This document shows positions 1-9,469 of a stretch of 64,000 bases of DNA, one piece after another. A program made the translations under genes and the position numbers. Source of the stretch: Pseudomonadota bacterium (GTDB taxonomy: Bacteria; Pseudomonadota; Gammaproteobacteria; Steroidobacterales; Steroidobacteraceae). The first letter of the stretch is position 1, and each line of letters opens with the position of its first letter. The stretch lies in the NCBI GenBank assembly GCA_016705325.1, contig JADIYJ010000031.1, forward strand, positions 60,535 through 124,534, in the 5' to 3' direction. A model generated the notes under the pieces. The model was given only the letters and a program-made list of their open reading frames with translations. It was not told the origin of the DNA and ran no database searches.

Positions 1-220
1 GCCGTGTGCAAGGCCTTCCGGCCGGGCCAGGTAAGACGAGAATGTGTGGCCGTCGGCCGCTCTCAGCTGCAGGTGGCTCATGGTGCGATCTGCGCCTCTG
101 GGGACAGGCTTTTCGCTTGGGGGGAGGGGATCAAGGATATCAGGGCGGCGCGGCCCGGGGTGAGGATCGGGCCGCCCAGGGGTACCCTTGGCGTCCTCAA
201 GGAACTGTCGGGGACGCTCC

Positions 221-1504
221 ATGCTCGTCGGAAGCAACCTGCACCGTGTCGCCATCGTCGGCGGCGCCAGGATCCCGTTCGTGCGCTCGATGGGCGCATA
301 CGCGGAATGCAGCAACCAGCAGATGCTGACCGCGGCGTTGCAGGCGCTGGCGGACAAGTACCGTCTTGCCGGCGAGCGACTGGGCGACGTCGGCGCCGGG
401 GCGGTGCTGAAGAGTCCACGCGATTTCAACCTGACGCGTGAATCGGTCCTCGGCACGACGCTCGACGCGCACACGCCGGCTTTCGACCTGCAACGTGCCT
501 GTGGCACGAGCCTCGAAACGGCGATCCTGCTCGGCCTGAAAATCGCGGCAGGCCAGATCGACAGCGCAATTGCGGCAGGCGTCGACACGGCGAGCGACGC
601 CCCGATCGGCATCAACGAGAACCTGCGCCGCATCCTGTTGCGCAGCGCGCGGGGCCGTTCCCTGGGTCAGCGGCTCGCGCCGTGGACTTCGCTGCGCCCA
701 GGCCATTGGAAGCCGAGCTTTCCTGCGGTCGTCGAGCCGCGGACCGGGCTGACCATGGGACAGGGCACCGAGTTGATGGCCCGGCGCTGGGGTATCCGGC
801 GCGAGGCGCAGGATGAACTCGCACTCGCCAGCCACATCCGGGCAGCCGCCGCGTACGACGCCGGCTTCTTCGACGACCTCGTGTTCGAGTTCGAGGGTGT
901 GCAGCGCGACGACAACCTGCGACGCGACACCTCGCTGGAAAGGCTGGCCAGGCTGAAGCCCGCGTTCCCGGTCGATGGCAGCGCCACGCTGACCGCAGGC
1001 AACTCGACGCCGATGACGGACGGCGCCGCGGCAGTGCTGCTGGCGAGCGAAGACTGGGCGCGTGCCAGGGGCCTGCCGGTGCAGGCTTACCTGACGTTCG
1101 GCAAGGTGGCGGCCGTCGACTTCCTGCAGGACGAAGGGCTGCTGATGGCGCCGGCCTACGCCGTGCCGCGCATGCTGGACGACGCGGGCATCACCCTGCA
1201 GGACTTCGATTTCTACGAGATTCACGAAGCGTTCGCGGCGCAGGTGCTGTGCACGCTGGCGGCGTGGGAGTCGGCGGAGTTCTGCCGTGGCCGGCTGGGC
1301 CGCGAGCGGCCGCTCGGCTCGATCGACCGTGCGAAGCTCAACGTCAATGGCAGCAGCCTGGCCGTGGGCCATCCGTTTGCAGCGACCGGGGCGCGCATCC
1401 TCGCCACGCTCGCCAAGTTGATCGATCAGCGCGGTGGCGGCCGTGGGCTCATCTCGATCTGCACGGCCGGTGGCATGGGCGTCACCGCGATCGTCGAACG
1501 CTGA
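221..1504 (+). CDS. Thiolase family acetyl-CoA C-acyltransferase (FadI/FadA-like)
   Basis: A 427-residue thiolase, which cleaves 3-ketoacyl-CoA or condenses acyl-CoA units, probably in fatty acid beta-oxidation. The nucleophilic cysteine is in QRACGTS (about residue 94), the conserved histidine in VGHPFAATGARI, and the second active-site cysteine in the C-terminal CTAGGMG. The reading frame is open from 188, but homology starts at the ATG at 221 (MLVGSNLHRVAIVGGARIPF). No partner such as fadJ is visible: the 220 bases before it hold no convincing gene, and the next gene is unrelated. Substrate and direction (degradation or acetoacetyl-CoA synthesis) cannot be told from sequence. Family call is secure; the exact paralogue is not. 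Confidence 0.9.
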   Translation: MLVGSNLHRVAIVGGARIPFVRSMGAYAECSNQQMLTAALQALADKYRLAGERLGDVGAGAVLKSPRDFNLTRESVLGTTLDAHTPAFDLQRACGTSLETAILLGLKIAAGQIDSAIAAGVDTASDAPIGINENLRRILLRSARGRSLGQRLAPWTSLRPGHWKPSFPAVVEPRTGLTMGQGTELMARRWGIRREAQDELALASHIRAAAAYDAGFFDDLVFEFEGVQRDDNLRRDTSLERLARLKPAFPVDGSATLTAGNSTPMTDGAAAVLLASEDWARARGLPVQAYLTFGKVAAVDFLQDEGLLMAPAYAVPRMLDDAGITLQDFDFYEIHEAFAAQVLCTLAAWESAEFCRGRLGRERPLGSIDRAKLNVNGSSLAVGHPFAATGARILATLAKLIDQRGGGRGLISICTAGGMGVTAIVER

Positions 1505-1548
1505 AGACCCTATAATCGCCGACCCGTCGCCGGCATGGATCCGCACTG

Positions 1549-3378
1549 ATGTATTTCCGCAGCAACACCTCGATCCTCGTATTCGCCGTGGCCCTGGCCT
1601 TGCAGGGCTGTGTCTCGGCGCCCCCGTCCCCGACCGCCACGCAGGCGCCGGCTGCGCAGTCGCCGGCAAAGGCGAGCGACACCAGGCAGCGGCTCGACGC
1701 GCTGTTCGAGAATTATTTCGAGGACAACCTGCGCGCCAACCCCTTGCTCGCGACCTACATCGGCGACCATCGCTACGACGATCAGTTGCCGAATTCGATC
1801 GGTCCGCAGTACCTGGCCGCCTCGCGCGCCCTGAACCAGAAGTACCTGGCGGCGATCCGCGCGCTCGACCCGGATTCGCTCTCGCCGGCGGAGCGGATCT
1901 CGTACGACATCTTCCTGTACGAGCGGGAACGGGAAGCGCGGGGTGAACGGTTTCCGTTTCATCTGCTGCCGATCAACCAGGCCGGCAGCCTGCTCACCGT
2001 GATGCCCGCGCTGGGTTCGGGCACCAACGCGCAGCCGTTCGAGACGGTCGCGGACTACGAGCGCTGGCTGCAGCGGCTGGACGGGCTGGCGGTCTGGATG
2101 GACCAGGCGGTGCTCAACATGCGGGAAGGCGCAACCAAAGGTGTCGTGCAACCGCGCGCCGTGATGGAAAAGGTGCTCGCTCAGCTCGACGCAATGGTCG
2201 TGCCGCAGGCGCAGGACAGCCAGTACTTTGCGCCGATCCGCCGCTTTCCGGCGGATTTCTCCGCGGCCGACCGTGAGCGGCTCACTGCCGAATACACCAG
2301 GATGCTCGACGCCACGCTATTGCCCGCCTACCGGCGACTGCGTGATTTCGTGCGCGACGAATACCTGCCGCAATCGCGCAGCAGCGTGGCCTGGACGGCA
2401 TTGCCTGACGGGCAGGCGTGGTACGCCTACTACGTGCAGGAGCACACCACGACGAACCTGACGCCCGACGAGATCCACGCGCTGGGTCTCGGCGAGGTGA
2501 AGCGCATCCTGGGCGAAATGGACAACGTCCGGCAGCAGGTCGGGTTCAAGGGCGACCTGGAGGCGTTCTTCACGTTCCTCGAAACCGATCCGCAGTTCTA
2601 TTTCACCCAGGGCGCGGACCTGCTCGACGGCTACCGCGCGCTCAAGACGCGGATCGACGCCGCGTTGCCGAAGCTGTTCTCGGTGTTTCCGCGCGCGGAC
2701 TACGAAGTGCGCGAGGTCGAGGCGTTCCGCGCGCAATCCGCGGCGGGAGCGTATTACCAGCAACCCTCGGCGGACGGCTCGCGTCCCGGCGTCTTCTATG
2801 TCAACACCTACAACCTGAAGGCGCAGCCGAAGTTCGGCATGGAGACGCTGTCGCTGCACGAGGCGTCCCCGGGGCACCACTTCCAGGTGTCGATCCAGCA
2901 GGAACTCGAAGGCGTGCCGCGATTCCGCCGCTTCGGCGGCGATTACACGGCCTACGTCGAGGGCTGGGCGCTCTACGCGGAGTCGCTCGGGCCGGAACTT
3001 GGCCTCTTCACCGACCCTTACCAGTGGTTCGGGCGACTGAACGACGAGCAGTTGCGTGCGATGCGCCTCGTCGTCGACACCGGCCTGCATGCGCAAGGCT
3101 GGAGCAGGGAGCAGGCCATCAAGTTCATGCTCGACAACTCGACGATGGCCGAGTCGGACGTCGTTTCCGAGGTCGAACGCTACATTGCCTGGCCGGGTCA
3201 GGCACTCGGCTACAAGGTCGGGGACCTGCGGATCCAGGGTTTGCGCCACAAGGCGGAGCAGGCGCTCGGGCCGAAGTTCGACCTCCGCGACTTCCACCGT
3301 GAAGTCCTGAGCGACGGCGCCGTGCCGCTGGACGTGCTCGAGGCGAAGGTCGAGCGCTGGATCGCGGCTCGCCGCTGA
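1549..3378 (+). CDS. DUF885 family lipoprotein, putative zinc metallopeptidase
   Basis: A 609-residue DUF885 protein. The N-terminus is a lipoprotein signal ending in the lipobox LQGC (Cys21), so it is probably membrane-anchored in the periplasm. The family's metal site is intact: HEASPGHH at residues 437-444 supplies an HExxxxHH-type motif, and Glu471 in VEGWALYAE is the expected further ligand. A DTGLH motif follows. DUF885 proteins are predicted gluzincin-like peptidases with few tested substrates. It is followed after 10 bases by a same-length paralogue with a damaged site, so the two probably share a transcript. Substrate unknown. Confidence 0.88.
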   Translation: MYFRSNTSILVFAVALALQGCVSAPPSPTATQAPAAQSPAKASDTRQRLDALFENYFEDNLRANPLLATYIGDHRYDDQLPNSIGPQYLAASRALNQKYLAAIRALDPDSLSPAERISYDIFLYEREREARGERFPFHLLPINQAGSLLTVMPALGSGTNAQPFETVADYERWLQRLDGLAVWMDQAVLNMREGATKGVVQPRAVMEKVLAQLDAMVVPQAQDSQYFAPIRRFPADFSAADRERLTAEYTRMLDATLLPAYRRLRDFVRDEYLPQSRSSVAWTALPDGQAWYAYYVQEHTTTNLTPDEIHALGLGEVKRILGEMDNVRQQVGFKGDLEAFFTFLETDPQFYFTQGADLLDGYRALKTRIDAALPKLFSVFPRADYEVREVEAFRAQSAAGAYYQQPSADGSRPGVFYVNTYNLKAQPKFGMETLSLHEASPGHHFQVSIQQELEGVPRFRRFGGDYTAYVEGWALYAESLGPELGLFTDPYQWFGRLNDEQLRAMRLVVDTGLHAQGWSREQAIKFMLDNSTMAESDVVSEVERYIAWPGQALGYKVGDLRIQGLRHKAEQALGPKFDLRDFHREVLSDGAVPLDVLEAKVERWIAARR

Positions 3379-3388
3379 AGCCGGACGA

Positions 3389-5224
3389 ATGCAGCGAAAC
3401 GATTTCCGCTTGCCGTTGCTGGTCGCCATGCTGGCATTGACGGCATGCGATTTTGCGCCGGAGCCGTCGACGCGACCCGAGGAAAAGCCGTCGGAGTTAT
3501 CCGCCCCCCTGCGCGCGTCCAACGCGGAAGCGGCCGAGCTGTATCGCATCGTTGAAACCTATTTCGACCAGTACCTCGCGCTGAACCCCATTCGTGCCAG
3601 TGAGCTCGGCGACCACCGGTTCGACGACCGCTTCGGCGATTACCTCAGCATGAGCTGGATGGCGGATTCGCTCGGTATCGAACAGGAGTCGCTCGAGAAG
3701 CTGGCGGCGATCGACCCGAAGCGGCTCGCCGGCGAGGACCTCGTCACCTATGCGGCTTTCAAGCGCCAGCGCGAGCTGGGCATCGGCGGGTACCGGTATC
3801 CGAGCGAACTGCTGGCGATCAACTCGTGCTCCAACTGGCCGGCCGCCTTCTCCCGGTTGGGTTCGGGCAAGGGCGCGCATCCATTCAGGACAACGCGCGA
3901 CTACGACAACTTCCTCGCGCGCATGGATGGCTTCGTCGTCTGGGTGGACCAGGCCATCAACAACCTGCGTGCCGGCGTCACCAAGGGCGTGGTACTGCCA
4001 CAGGTCGTGGTCGAGCGCACGCTGCCGCAGCTCGAGGCGTTCGGCCGGCTCGAGGACCCGCGGCAGACCGTGTTCTGGCAGCCACTGCTGAACTTCCCGG
4101 CCGGGCCAAGCGTGGCCGATCGCCGGCGCCTGCTGCAGGCCTACGACGAAAAGCTGCGGACGCAAGTGCTGCCCGCCTATCGACGCCTGCACGATTACCT
4201 GGCACAGGAGTACCTGCCCAAGGCGCGCGCGACCGTCTCGTGGTCGGACCTGCCGAGCGGGGACCTCTGGTATGCGTACCTCGTGCGGTACTACACCTCG
4301 ACGGACATGACGCCGGCGCAGGTGCACGAGCTCGGCCTGCGCGAGGTGGCGCGGTTGCATGCGAGTCTCGCGGGTCTGCAGGGAGCGCTCGGCATCGCGG
4401 GCGAGCCGCGGACCGTGTTCGATGCGCTGCGTGCGGACCCGCGATTCCAGTTCGGCGATGCCCAGTCGATGCTGGCGGGTTATGCGGCGCTGCACGACCG
4501 CGTCGATGCGCGATTGCCCACGTTGTTCCTGCGCCGGCCGAAGGCGACTTTCGAAACCCGGCCGGTCGAGGATTTTCGTGCGGCCTCCGCGACAGCGGTG
4601 TCGTACTCACCGCAGAGTGGCGCTGGCGGACACGCGGGCGTCTTCTACGTGAATACCAGTGAACTTGCATCACGCCCGTCCTATGCGCTGGACGCACTGT
4701 ACCTGGGCGAGGCCGTGCCCGGTCACATCTACCTCGCGGCGATCGCGCAGGAAACGCCGAATCTGCCGCGGTTTCGCCGCTTCGGCGACGACGCGGCCAT
4801 GGTCGCCGGGTGGGCGCTGTACGCGCAATTGCTCGGAGCCGAACTGGGACTCTATGCGGATCCGTACAGCCAGTTCGGCGGGCTGAACGTCGAGCTGTCA
4901 CGTGCGGCAGCCCTCGTCGTCGACACGGGTCTGCATGCGCAGGGCTGGACCCGTCAGCGTGCGGAGGAGTACCTGCGCGCGAACACAGCGCTCGGAGCGG
5001 CGGACATTGCTGTCGCGCTCGATCGCTACGTTGCCTGTCCGGGCGAGGCACTCGCCGCCAAGATCGGGCAGCTGAAGATTCTCGAGCTGCGCCGTCGCGC
5101 CGAGCAGCGGCTTGGTGCGCGCTTCGACCTGCGCGAATTCCACGAACAGGTCATCGGCAGCGGCATACTGCCTTTGTCGGTGCTCGAGACCAGGATCAAT
5201 CGCTGGATCGAAGCGCGCCGTTGA
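3389..5224 (+). CDS. DUF885 family lipoprotein paralogue with degenerate metal site
   Basis: A 611-residue tandem paralogue of the preceding gene, also with a lipoprotein signal (lipobox LTAC). It aligns along its full length (shared blocks include the GVFYVNT-type strand, RFRRFG, GWALYA, DTGLHAQGW), so it is a complete protein, not a fragment. The metal-binding motif has changed: the HEASPGHH of the neighbour reads GEAVPGHI at residues 440-447, and the downstream ligand Glu is Ala473 (AGWALYAQ). Two histidines and one glutamate are therefore missing, and zinc peptidase activity looks unlikely. A role as a non-catalytic partner of the upstream enzyme is inference. The frame is open throughout and codon usage resembles its neighbour. 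Confidence 0.85.
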   Translation: MQRNDFRLPLLVAMLALTACDFAPEPSTRPEEKPSELSAPLRASNAEAAELYRIVETYFDQYLALNPIRASELGDHRFDDRFGDYLSMSWMADSLGIEQESLEKLAAIDPKRLAGEDLVTYAAFKRQRELGIGGYRYPSELLAINSCSNWPAAFSRLGSGKGAHPFRTTRDYDNFLARMDGFVVWVDQAINNLRAGVTKGVVLPQVVVERTLPQLEAFGRLEDPRQTVFWQPLLNFPAGPSVADRRRLLQAYDEKLRTQVLPAYRRLHDYLAQEYLPKARATVSWSDLPSGDLWYAYLVRYYTSTDMTPAQVHELGLREVARLHASLAGLQGALGIAGEPRTVFDALRADPRFQFGDAQSMLAGYAALHDRVDARLPTLFLRRPKATFETRPVEDFRAASATAVSYSPQSGAGGHAGVFYVNTSELASRPSYALDALYLGEAVPGHIYLAAIAQETPNLPRFRRFGDDAAMVAGWALYAQLLGAELGLYADPYSQFGGLNVELSRAAALVVDTGLHAQGWTRQRAEEYLRANTALGAADIAVALDRYVACPGEALAAKIGQLKILELRRRAEQRLGARFDLREFHEQVIGSGILPLSVLETRINRWIEARR

Positions 5225-5242
5225 GCCGCTCGCGGCGCTGCA

Positions 5243-5605
5243 TCAGTAGCCGTAGCCGTCGGTGCGGATTTCGTCGAGTTCGTCGCCCACGAAGCGCAGC
5301 TTGCGCAGCAACTTGCTCGAGCCGAAGTTGTACGTCCACACTTCCACTGGCATTTCGATGACACCCGGACCGTAGTAGTCGTAGCGGTTGTAACCGTATC
5401 CGTACTCGTAGCGGGGCGCACGACGGATCACGCCCTGGAAACTGACGCTCGACGGTTCGCCGCACAGGGCGCGAACCTTGTCCTTGCCGTCGCTGACGGT
5501 GATGAGCTTGCTGCCACAGCGCATCGCGTCCTCGGCGCGCGCGCGGGCAGCACCGAGCGTGCCGACGAGCACGGTCGCAAGAACGAGGATTCTCAAGTAG
5601 CGCAC
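5243..5605 (-). CDS. DUF2845 domain secreted protein
   Basis: A small secreted protein of about 120 residues. I start it at the GTG at 5605 (VRYLRILVLATVLVG), which opens directly into a signal peptide ending near ARARA; the frame is open to 5653 but the extra residues look non-coding. The mature part has MRCGSKLITVSDGKDKV and a second cysteine in ALCGEPSS, the usual DUF2845 pattern, then a Tyr/Gly-rich stretch (YEYGYGYNRYDYYG) and a C-terminal strand RFVGDELDEIRTDGYGY. Function unknown; family members are exported and often linked with envelope proteins. It converges on the DUF885 pair with an 18-base gap. Confidence 0.75.
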   Translation of the reverse strand: MRYLRILVLATVLVGTLGAARARAEDAMRCGSKLITVSDGKDKVRALCGEPSSVSFQGVIRRAPRYEYGYGYNRYDYYGPGVIEMPVEVWTYNFGSSKLLRKLRFVGDELDEIRTDGYGY

Positions 5606-5653
5606 GGTGCAAGCATAGCTGTTGCCCGGCGGTGCCGCTGGCTGCCGCTCCAC

Positions 5654-5780
5654 CTGAATTGCCGTAACTAATTGAATATATTAAGGTAATAACTATACGA
5701 GGCTCCTTTCCAAGGGCCGCTGCCTGGGCTTCGACCGGCCAGGCCGGGTTCACGGCGGCCAGCGATCTGCATCTATCGAC
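5654..5780. promoter_or_regulatory. Divergent promoter region of DUF2845 gene and gshA
   Basis: The only gene-free space between these two divergent genes. Bases about 5657-5700 are strikingly AT-rich for this genome (TAATTGAATATATTAAGGTA) and are the natural place for promoter elements. I cannot assign a specific -35/-10 pair with confidence. Confidence 0.35.
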
Positions 5781-5837
5781 ATGCCCGGTGCGTGGCCGGG
5801 ACCCGCACGCCGTTCTGCTAACCTAACCGACCCCGAA

Positions 5838-7437
5838 ATGGCGGCTGAACCCACGATGCCCCTCGACCGAGCCTTCGAAAAGCGACTCGCCGGCGTCATC
5901 AACGCCCGCGCGGGTGGTGTGCTGCAGGGCGGACTCAAGGGCGTCGAGCGGGAATCGTTGCGGGTGACGCCGACGGGGCGGATCTCGCAGGCGCCGCATC
6001 CCCGGGCTCTGGGATCGGCGCTCACGAACGAGCACGTCACGACCGATTACTCCGAAGCGCTGATCGAAGTGGTTACGCCGCCGTTCGCCCACACCTGGGA
6101 ACTGGTGCAGTACCTCGCCGACCTGCATCGCTTCGTCTACACGAACCTGCCCGACGATGAACTGCTCTGGGCCACGAGCATGCCGTGCGCCATCAAGGGC
6201 GAAGCAAGCATTCCGATCGCGCAGTTCGGCTCGTCGAACGTCGGGCGCATGAAAACCGTGTACCGCGAAGGCCTCGGCCACCGCTACGGCCGCGTGATGC
6301 AGGCCATTGCGGGCGTGCATTTCAACTACTCGTTCCCGGAGCACTTCTGGCCGGTGCTGGCGGACGTACTGCAGCCCAGGGCATCCGGGCAGGCCTTCCG
6401 CTCGGAGTCTTACTTCTCGCTGCTGCGCAATTACCGGCGGCACGGCTGGATCGTGCTGTACCTGTTCGGAAATTCCCCGGCGCTGTGTCCGTCCTTCCTG
6501 CAGGGGCGCAAGGTCGACGGTCTCGAGCCGCTGGAACCGGGCAGCCTGTACGCTCCGTATGCGACCTCGCTCCGCATGAGCGACCTCGGCTACCGCAACA
6601 AGAGCCAGGCCGGGCTCAACGTCTCGGTCAACAGTCTCGATCATTACGTGCGTGACCTGACGGCAGCGATCAGCACGCCGAATCCAGATTACGAGAAGAT
6701 CGGCGTGAAGGTCGATGGCGAATACTCGCCAGCTGAACGCCAACATCCTGCAGATCGAGAACGAGTACTACAGCTTCATCCGTCCCAAGCGCATCACCCG
6801 GAGTGGCGAGCGCCCGACGAAGGCGCTGCAGCGCGCGGGCGTGCAGTACGTCGAGATGCGCTCGCTCGACGTGAGCGTCTTCGACCCGGTGGGCGTCAAC
6901 CAGAACAAGCTGCGGTTCCTCGAGGCATTCGCGGCTTTCTGTGTCCTGCGCGACAGCCACCCGATCGAGAACTCGGAGCAGGATGAACTGGACGGCAATC
7001 ACGCCATCGTGGCGCGCGAAGGCCGCCGGCCCGGCCTGCTGCTGCGGCGCGACGGTCGCGAGGTCAGGTTGAGTGACTGGGCCGCCGAGATCATCGATTC
7101 GATGCGCGGCCTCTGCGAACTGCTGGACGAAGGCGACGCGCAACGTCCGTACCTCACTGCACTCGAGCTGCAGGAGGAGAAAATCCGCGATGTTGCGTTG
7201 ACTCCGGCGGCACGCTCATTGCACGAAATGCGCACGAACGCGGAGTCATTTTTCAATTTCGCGCTGCGCATGTCGAAGGTGCACCAGTCCTACTTCAAGG
7301 ACCTGCTCTCTCCGAACTCGTCCAGGCAGGAAGAGTTTGCCGTCGAGGCGGCCGAGTCGATCGAGCAGCAGGCGCGGATCGAAGCGTCGGACACGCTCGA
7401 TTTCGACGAGTATCTCGCCCGCTATTTTTCGGCGTGA
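5838..7437 (+). pseudogene. gshA: Glutamate-cysteine ligase, broken by one-base frameshift
   Basis: Glutamate-cysteine ligase catalyses the first step of glutathione synthesis. The first part (start ATG 5838, or 5856) covers the ATP-grasp-like core with LKGVERESLR, EALIEVVTPP and the FGSSNVGRMKT and VHFNYSFPEHFW regions. After GVKVDGEY the frame is lost, and the protein continues one frame over with RQLNANILQIENEYYSFIRPK through to a normal end (DFDEYLARYFSA, stop 7437). Removing the T at 6726 joins GEY directly to RQLNAN, exactly as the family requires, so the lesion is a single inserted base. A sequencing error is as likely as a real mutation, because everything on both sides is well preserved and glutathione enzymes occur nearby. 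Confidence 0.88.
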
Positions 7438-7448
7438 ACAGCGCGCAG

Positions 7449-8354
7449 TCAGAGTATTCCGGTCGTCATCCGGCCCTGCGCATCGATCGAGCCGCGCAGC
7501 ATGCCGCGGGAGTTGAACGGCAGGGCAAGCGTGCCGTCGCGGCCGACGACGATCACGCCGCCTTCGCCCCCCATCCGCTGCAGCTGCTCGTGGACCACGA
7601 TGTCGGCCGCCTCACGCACGCTCTTGCCCGCGTACCGGACCAGCGAGGCAATCTCGTGCGCGACGGTCGCGCGGATGAAGTATTCGCCGTGTCCCGTCGC
7701 CGAAACGGCGCAGCAGTCGTTGGCCGCGTAGGTGCCGGCGCCGATCACCGGTGAGTCGCCGACCCTGCCCCAGCGCTTGGCGGTCATGCCGCCCGTGGAC
7801 GTCGCCGCGGCCAGGTTGCCGGCGTCGTCCAGGGCCACTGCGCCGACGGTTCCCATCAGCGATTCACGAAAACGGCCTGCGCTCGCATCGAGTGCGACTG
7901 CCAGTTCACGCTGCCGTCGCTCCGTGACGAAATAGCGGTTCGCCACGGGTTCGAGTCCCTGTTCGAGGGCGAATTCCTCGGCGCCCTGGCCGGACAGCAT
8001 CACGTGTGGCGACACGTCCATCACCAGCCGGGCGAGGCCGATCGGGCTCCGCACGTGGCGCAGCCCCGTGACCGCACCTGCGCGCAGGTCGCGCCCGTCC
8101 ATCAGCGAGGCGTCGAGTTCGCAGATTCCGTTGGCCGCGATCACGGCACCGCGGCCGGCGTTGAAGAGCGGGTTGTCCTCGAGCACCTGCACCGCGGCGA
8201 CGACCGCGTCCAGGCTGGCGCCGCCCCCGGCGAGTATCCGCTGCCCGGCACGCAGCGCCTGCTCCAGTCCGGTGCGGTAGGCGGCCTCCCGTTCGGGCGT
8301 GAGCTCGGCGGGTGGGATGTCCCCCGCCCCCCCATGGACGGCGATCGCTGGCAT
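7449..8354 (-). CDS. Isoaspartyl peptidase / plant-type L-asparaginase (Ntn hydrolase)
   Basis: A 301-residue N-terminal nucleophile hydrolase that removes isoaspartyl residues from peptides and/or hydrolyses asparagine. The precursor is cut before the catalytic threonine, seen in MGTVGAVALD, giving alpha and beta chains. Other family marks are AVHGGAGD at the start, FNAGRGAV, GDSPVIGAGTYA and TGHGEYFIR. The start at 8354 (MPAIAVHGGAG) fits the family better than the ATG 12 codons upstream. It converges on gshA with 11 bases between the stops, and faces the pyruvate carboxylase remnant head to head. The exact specificity cannot be told from sequence. Confidence 0.88.
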   Translation of the reverse strand: MPAIAVHGGAGDIPPAELTPEREAAYRTGLEQALRAGQRILAGGGASLDAVVAAVQVLEDNPLFNAGRGAVIAANGICELDASLMDGRDLRAGAVTGLRHVRSPIGLARLVMDVSPHVMLSGQGAEEFALEQGLEPVANRYFVTERRQRELAVALDASAGRFRESLMGTVGAVALDDAGNLAAATSTGGMTAKRWGRVGDSPVIGAGTYAANDCCAVSATGHGEYFIRATVAHEIASLVRYAGKSVREAADIVVHEQLQRMGGEGGVIVVGRDGTLALPFNSRGMLRGSIDAQGRMTTGIL

Positions 8355-8443
8355 GTCATTCCTTGCGGGCAGGCCGGTCGAAGGAATCAAACATAGCAGA
8401 GCACCCTGGCACGTATTGTCTCGGGTGCAGAGCGCGGCCTGGC

Positions 8444-9204
8444 CGCATCGTGGACGTGCGTCCGCCGAAGCTGCCCGTCAGTACACCGCCGCCCGGCACG
8501 AAGCAGCGTCTCGACGAACTGGGCGCGAGGAAATTCTCGCGGTGGCTGCTCGAGCAGCCGCAGGTGCTGTTCACGGACACGACGTTGCGCGATGCCCATC
8601 AGTCGCTGCTGGCCACGCGCTTTCGCACCCGGGACCTGGCCGCCATCGCGCCGGCCTGCGCGCGCTCGACGCCATGAGCTGGCTGACGTCGCAACCGAAC
8701 CTGGGATCGATCGTCGAAGCGCTGCGCCACGGGCCGCGGGAATCCGGTCTCGACCCCGACAACCTGCGGGTGCTGTCCAACGACTGGGAGCAGGTGCGTC
8801 ACGGCTACGCGGCGTTCGCGATCGACATGGCGATCATGATGGTGACCGGTGGTCTCACCGCCGAGGACGTCACCGATCCGGGGACCGACGTTGCCTTCCC
8901 GGAGTCCGTGGTCGCGTTGTTCCGCGCCGACATCGGCCAGCCGTTCGGCGGCTTCCCGCGCGGACTGCAGCGGAAGATCCTCGTCGGCGCGCAGCCATCG
9001 ACCTCACGTCCGGGCGAGCACCTGCCGCGCGCCCTCTTCTACGGCCTGGAAGCGGGTGAAGAGATCACGGTCGATCTCGAGAAGGGCAAGCGCCTGATCA
9101 TCCGCTACGTCACGACCAGCGACCTGCACGACGGCGGCACGCGCACCGTGTTGCCCGGTCACGCCGCTGCCCGCGGCAACCTGATGGCGACGCCGGGTGC
9201 GTGA
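8444..9204 (+). pseudogene. Pyruvate carboxylase remnant with multiple internal deletions
   Basis: Clear but discontinuous similarity to the carboxyltransferase half of pyruvate carboxylase. Segment one (about 8444-8650) has PPGTKQRLDELG and TDTTLRDAHQSLLATR, which mark the start of the carboxyltransferase domain. Segment two, in another frame from about 8662, has ALDAMSWLTSQPN and DWEQVR. After YAAF (about 8817) it jumps in frame to DMAIMMVTGGLT, VAFPESVVALF and FYGLEAGEEITVDLEKGK. Missing are the whole biotin carboxylase half, most of the carboxyltransferase core including its metal site, and the C-terminal biotinyl domain with its lysine. About 250 of some 1150 residues remain, so it cannot be functional. 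A natural deletion series or a mis-assembly could explain it. Confidence 0.85.
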
Positions 9205-9265
9205 CGGAAGTCCGCAACGGGCCGATACTGGGCCGCGGTCAATCGTCGCGAAGTGGAGAATACTC

Positions 9266-9466
9266 ATGACACCGAACGTTGGGGGAATGGACCGGACCTT
9301 GCGCATTGTCGTGGGCCTGGCATTGCTGTCGCTGTACTTCCTGCTGGACGGTAACGCGCGCTACTGGGGCCTGATCGGCATCGTGCCGATCCTCACCGGA
9401 ACGTTTCGTTGGTGCCCGGCCTATCTGCCCTTTGGCATCAGCACCTGCTCGACGAAGAAAGGCTGA
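9266..9466 (+). CDS. DUF2892 family small inner membrane protein
   Basis: A 66-residue protein with two hydrophobic segments (about residues 13-29 and 34-47) and the DUF2892 pattern: MDRTLRIVVGLALL near the start, GLIGIVPILTG, and a C-terminal RWCPAYLPFGISTC with two cysteines. The domain occurs alone or fused to rhodanese domains (YgaP type). GTGGAG just before the ATG at 9266 is a plausible ribosome binding site. No partner gene is obvious. Function unknown; a link to sulfur transfer is suggested only by the fused relatives. Confidence 0.8.
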   Translation: MTPNVGGMDRTLRIVVGLALLSLYFLLDGNARYWGLIGIVPILTGTFRWCPAYLPFGISTCSTKKG

Positions 9467-9469
9467 CCC

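Noticed and set aside
1..220. Possible gene start or gene end before the thiolase
   Set aside because: Short frames on both strands, none with homology or a good start. I see nothing to annotate.
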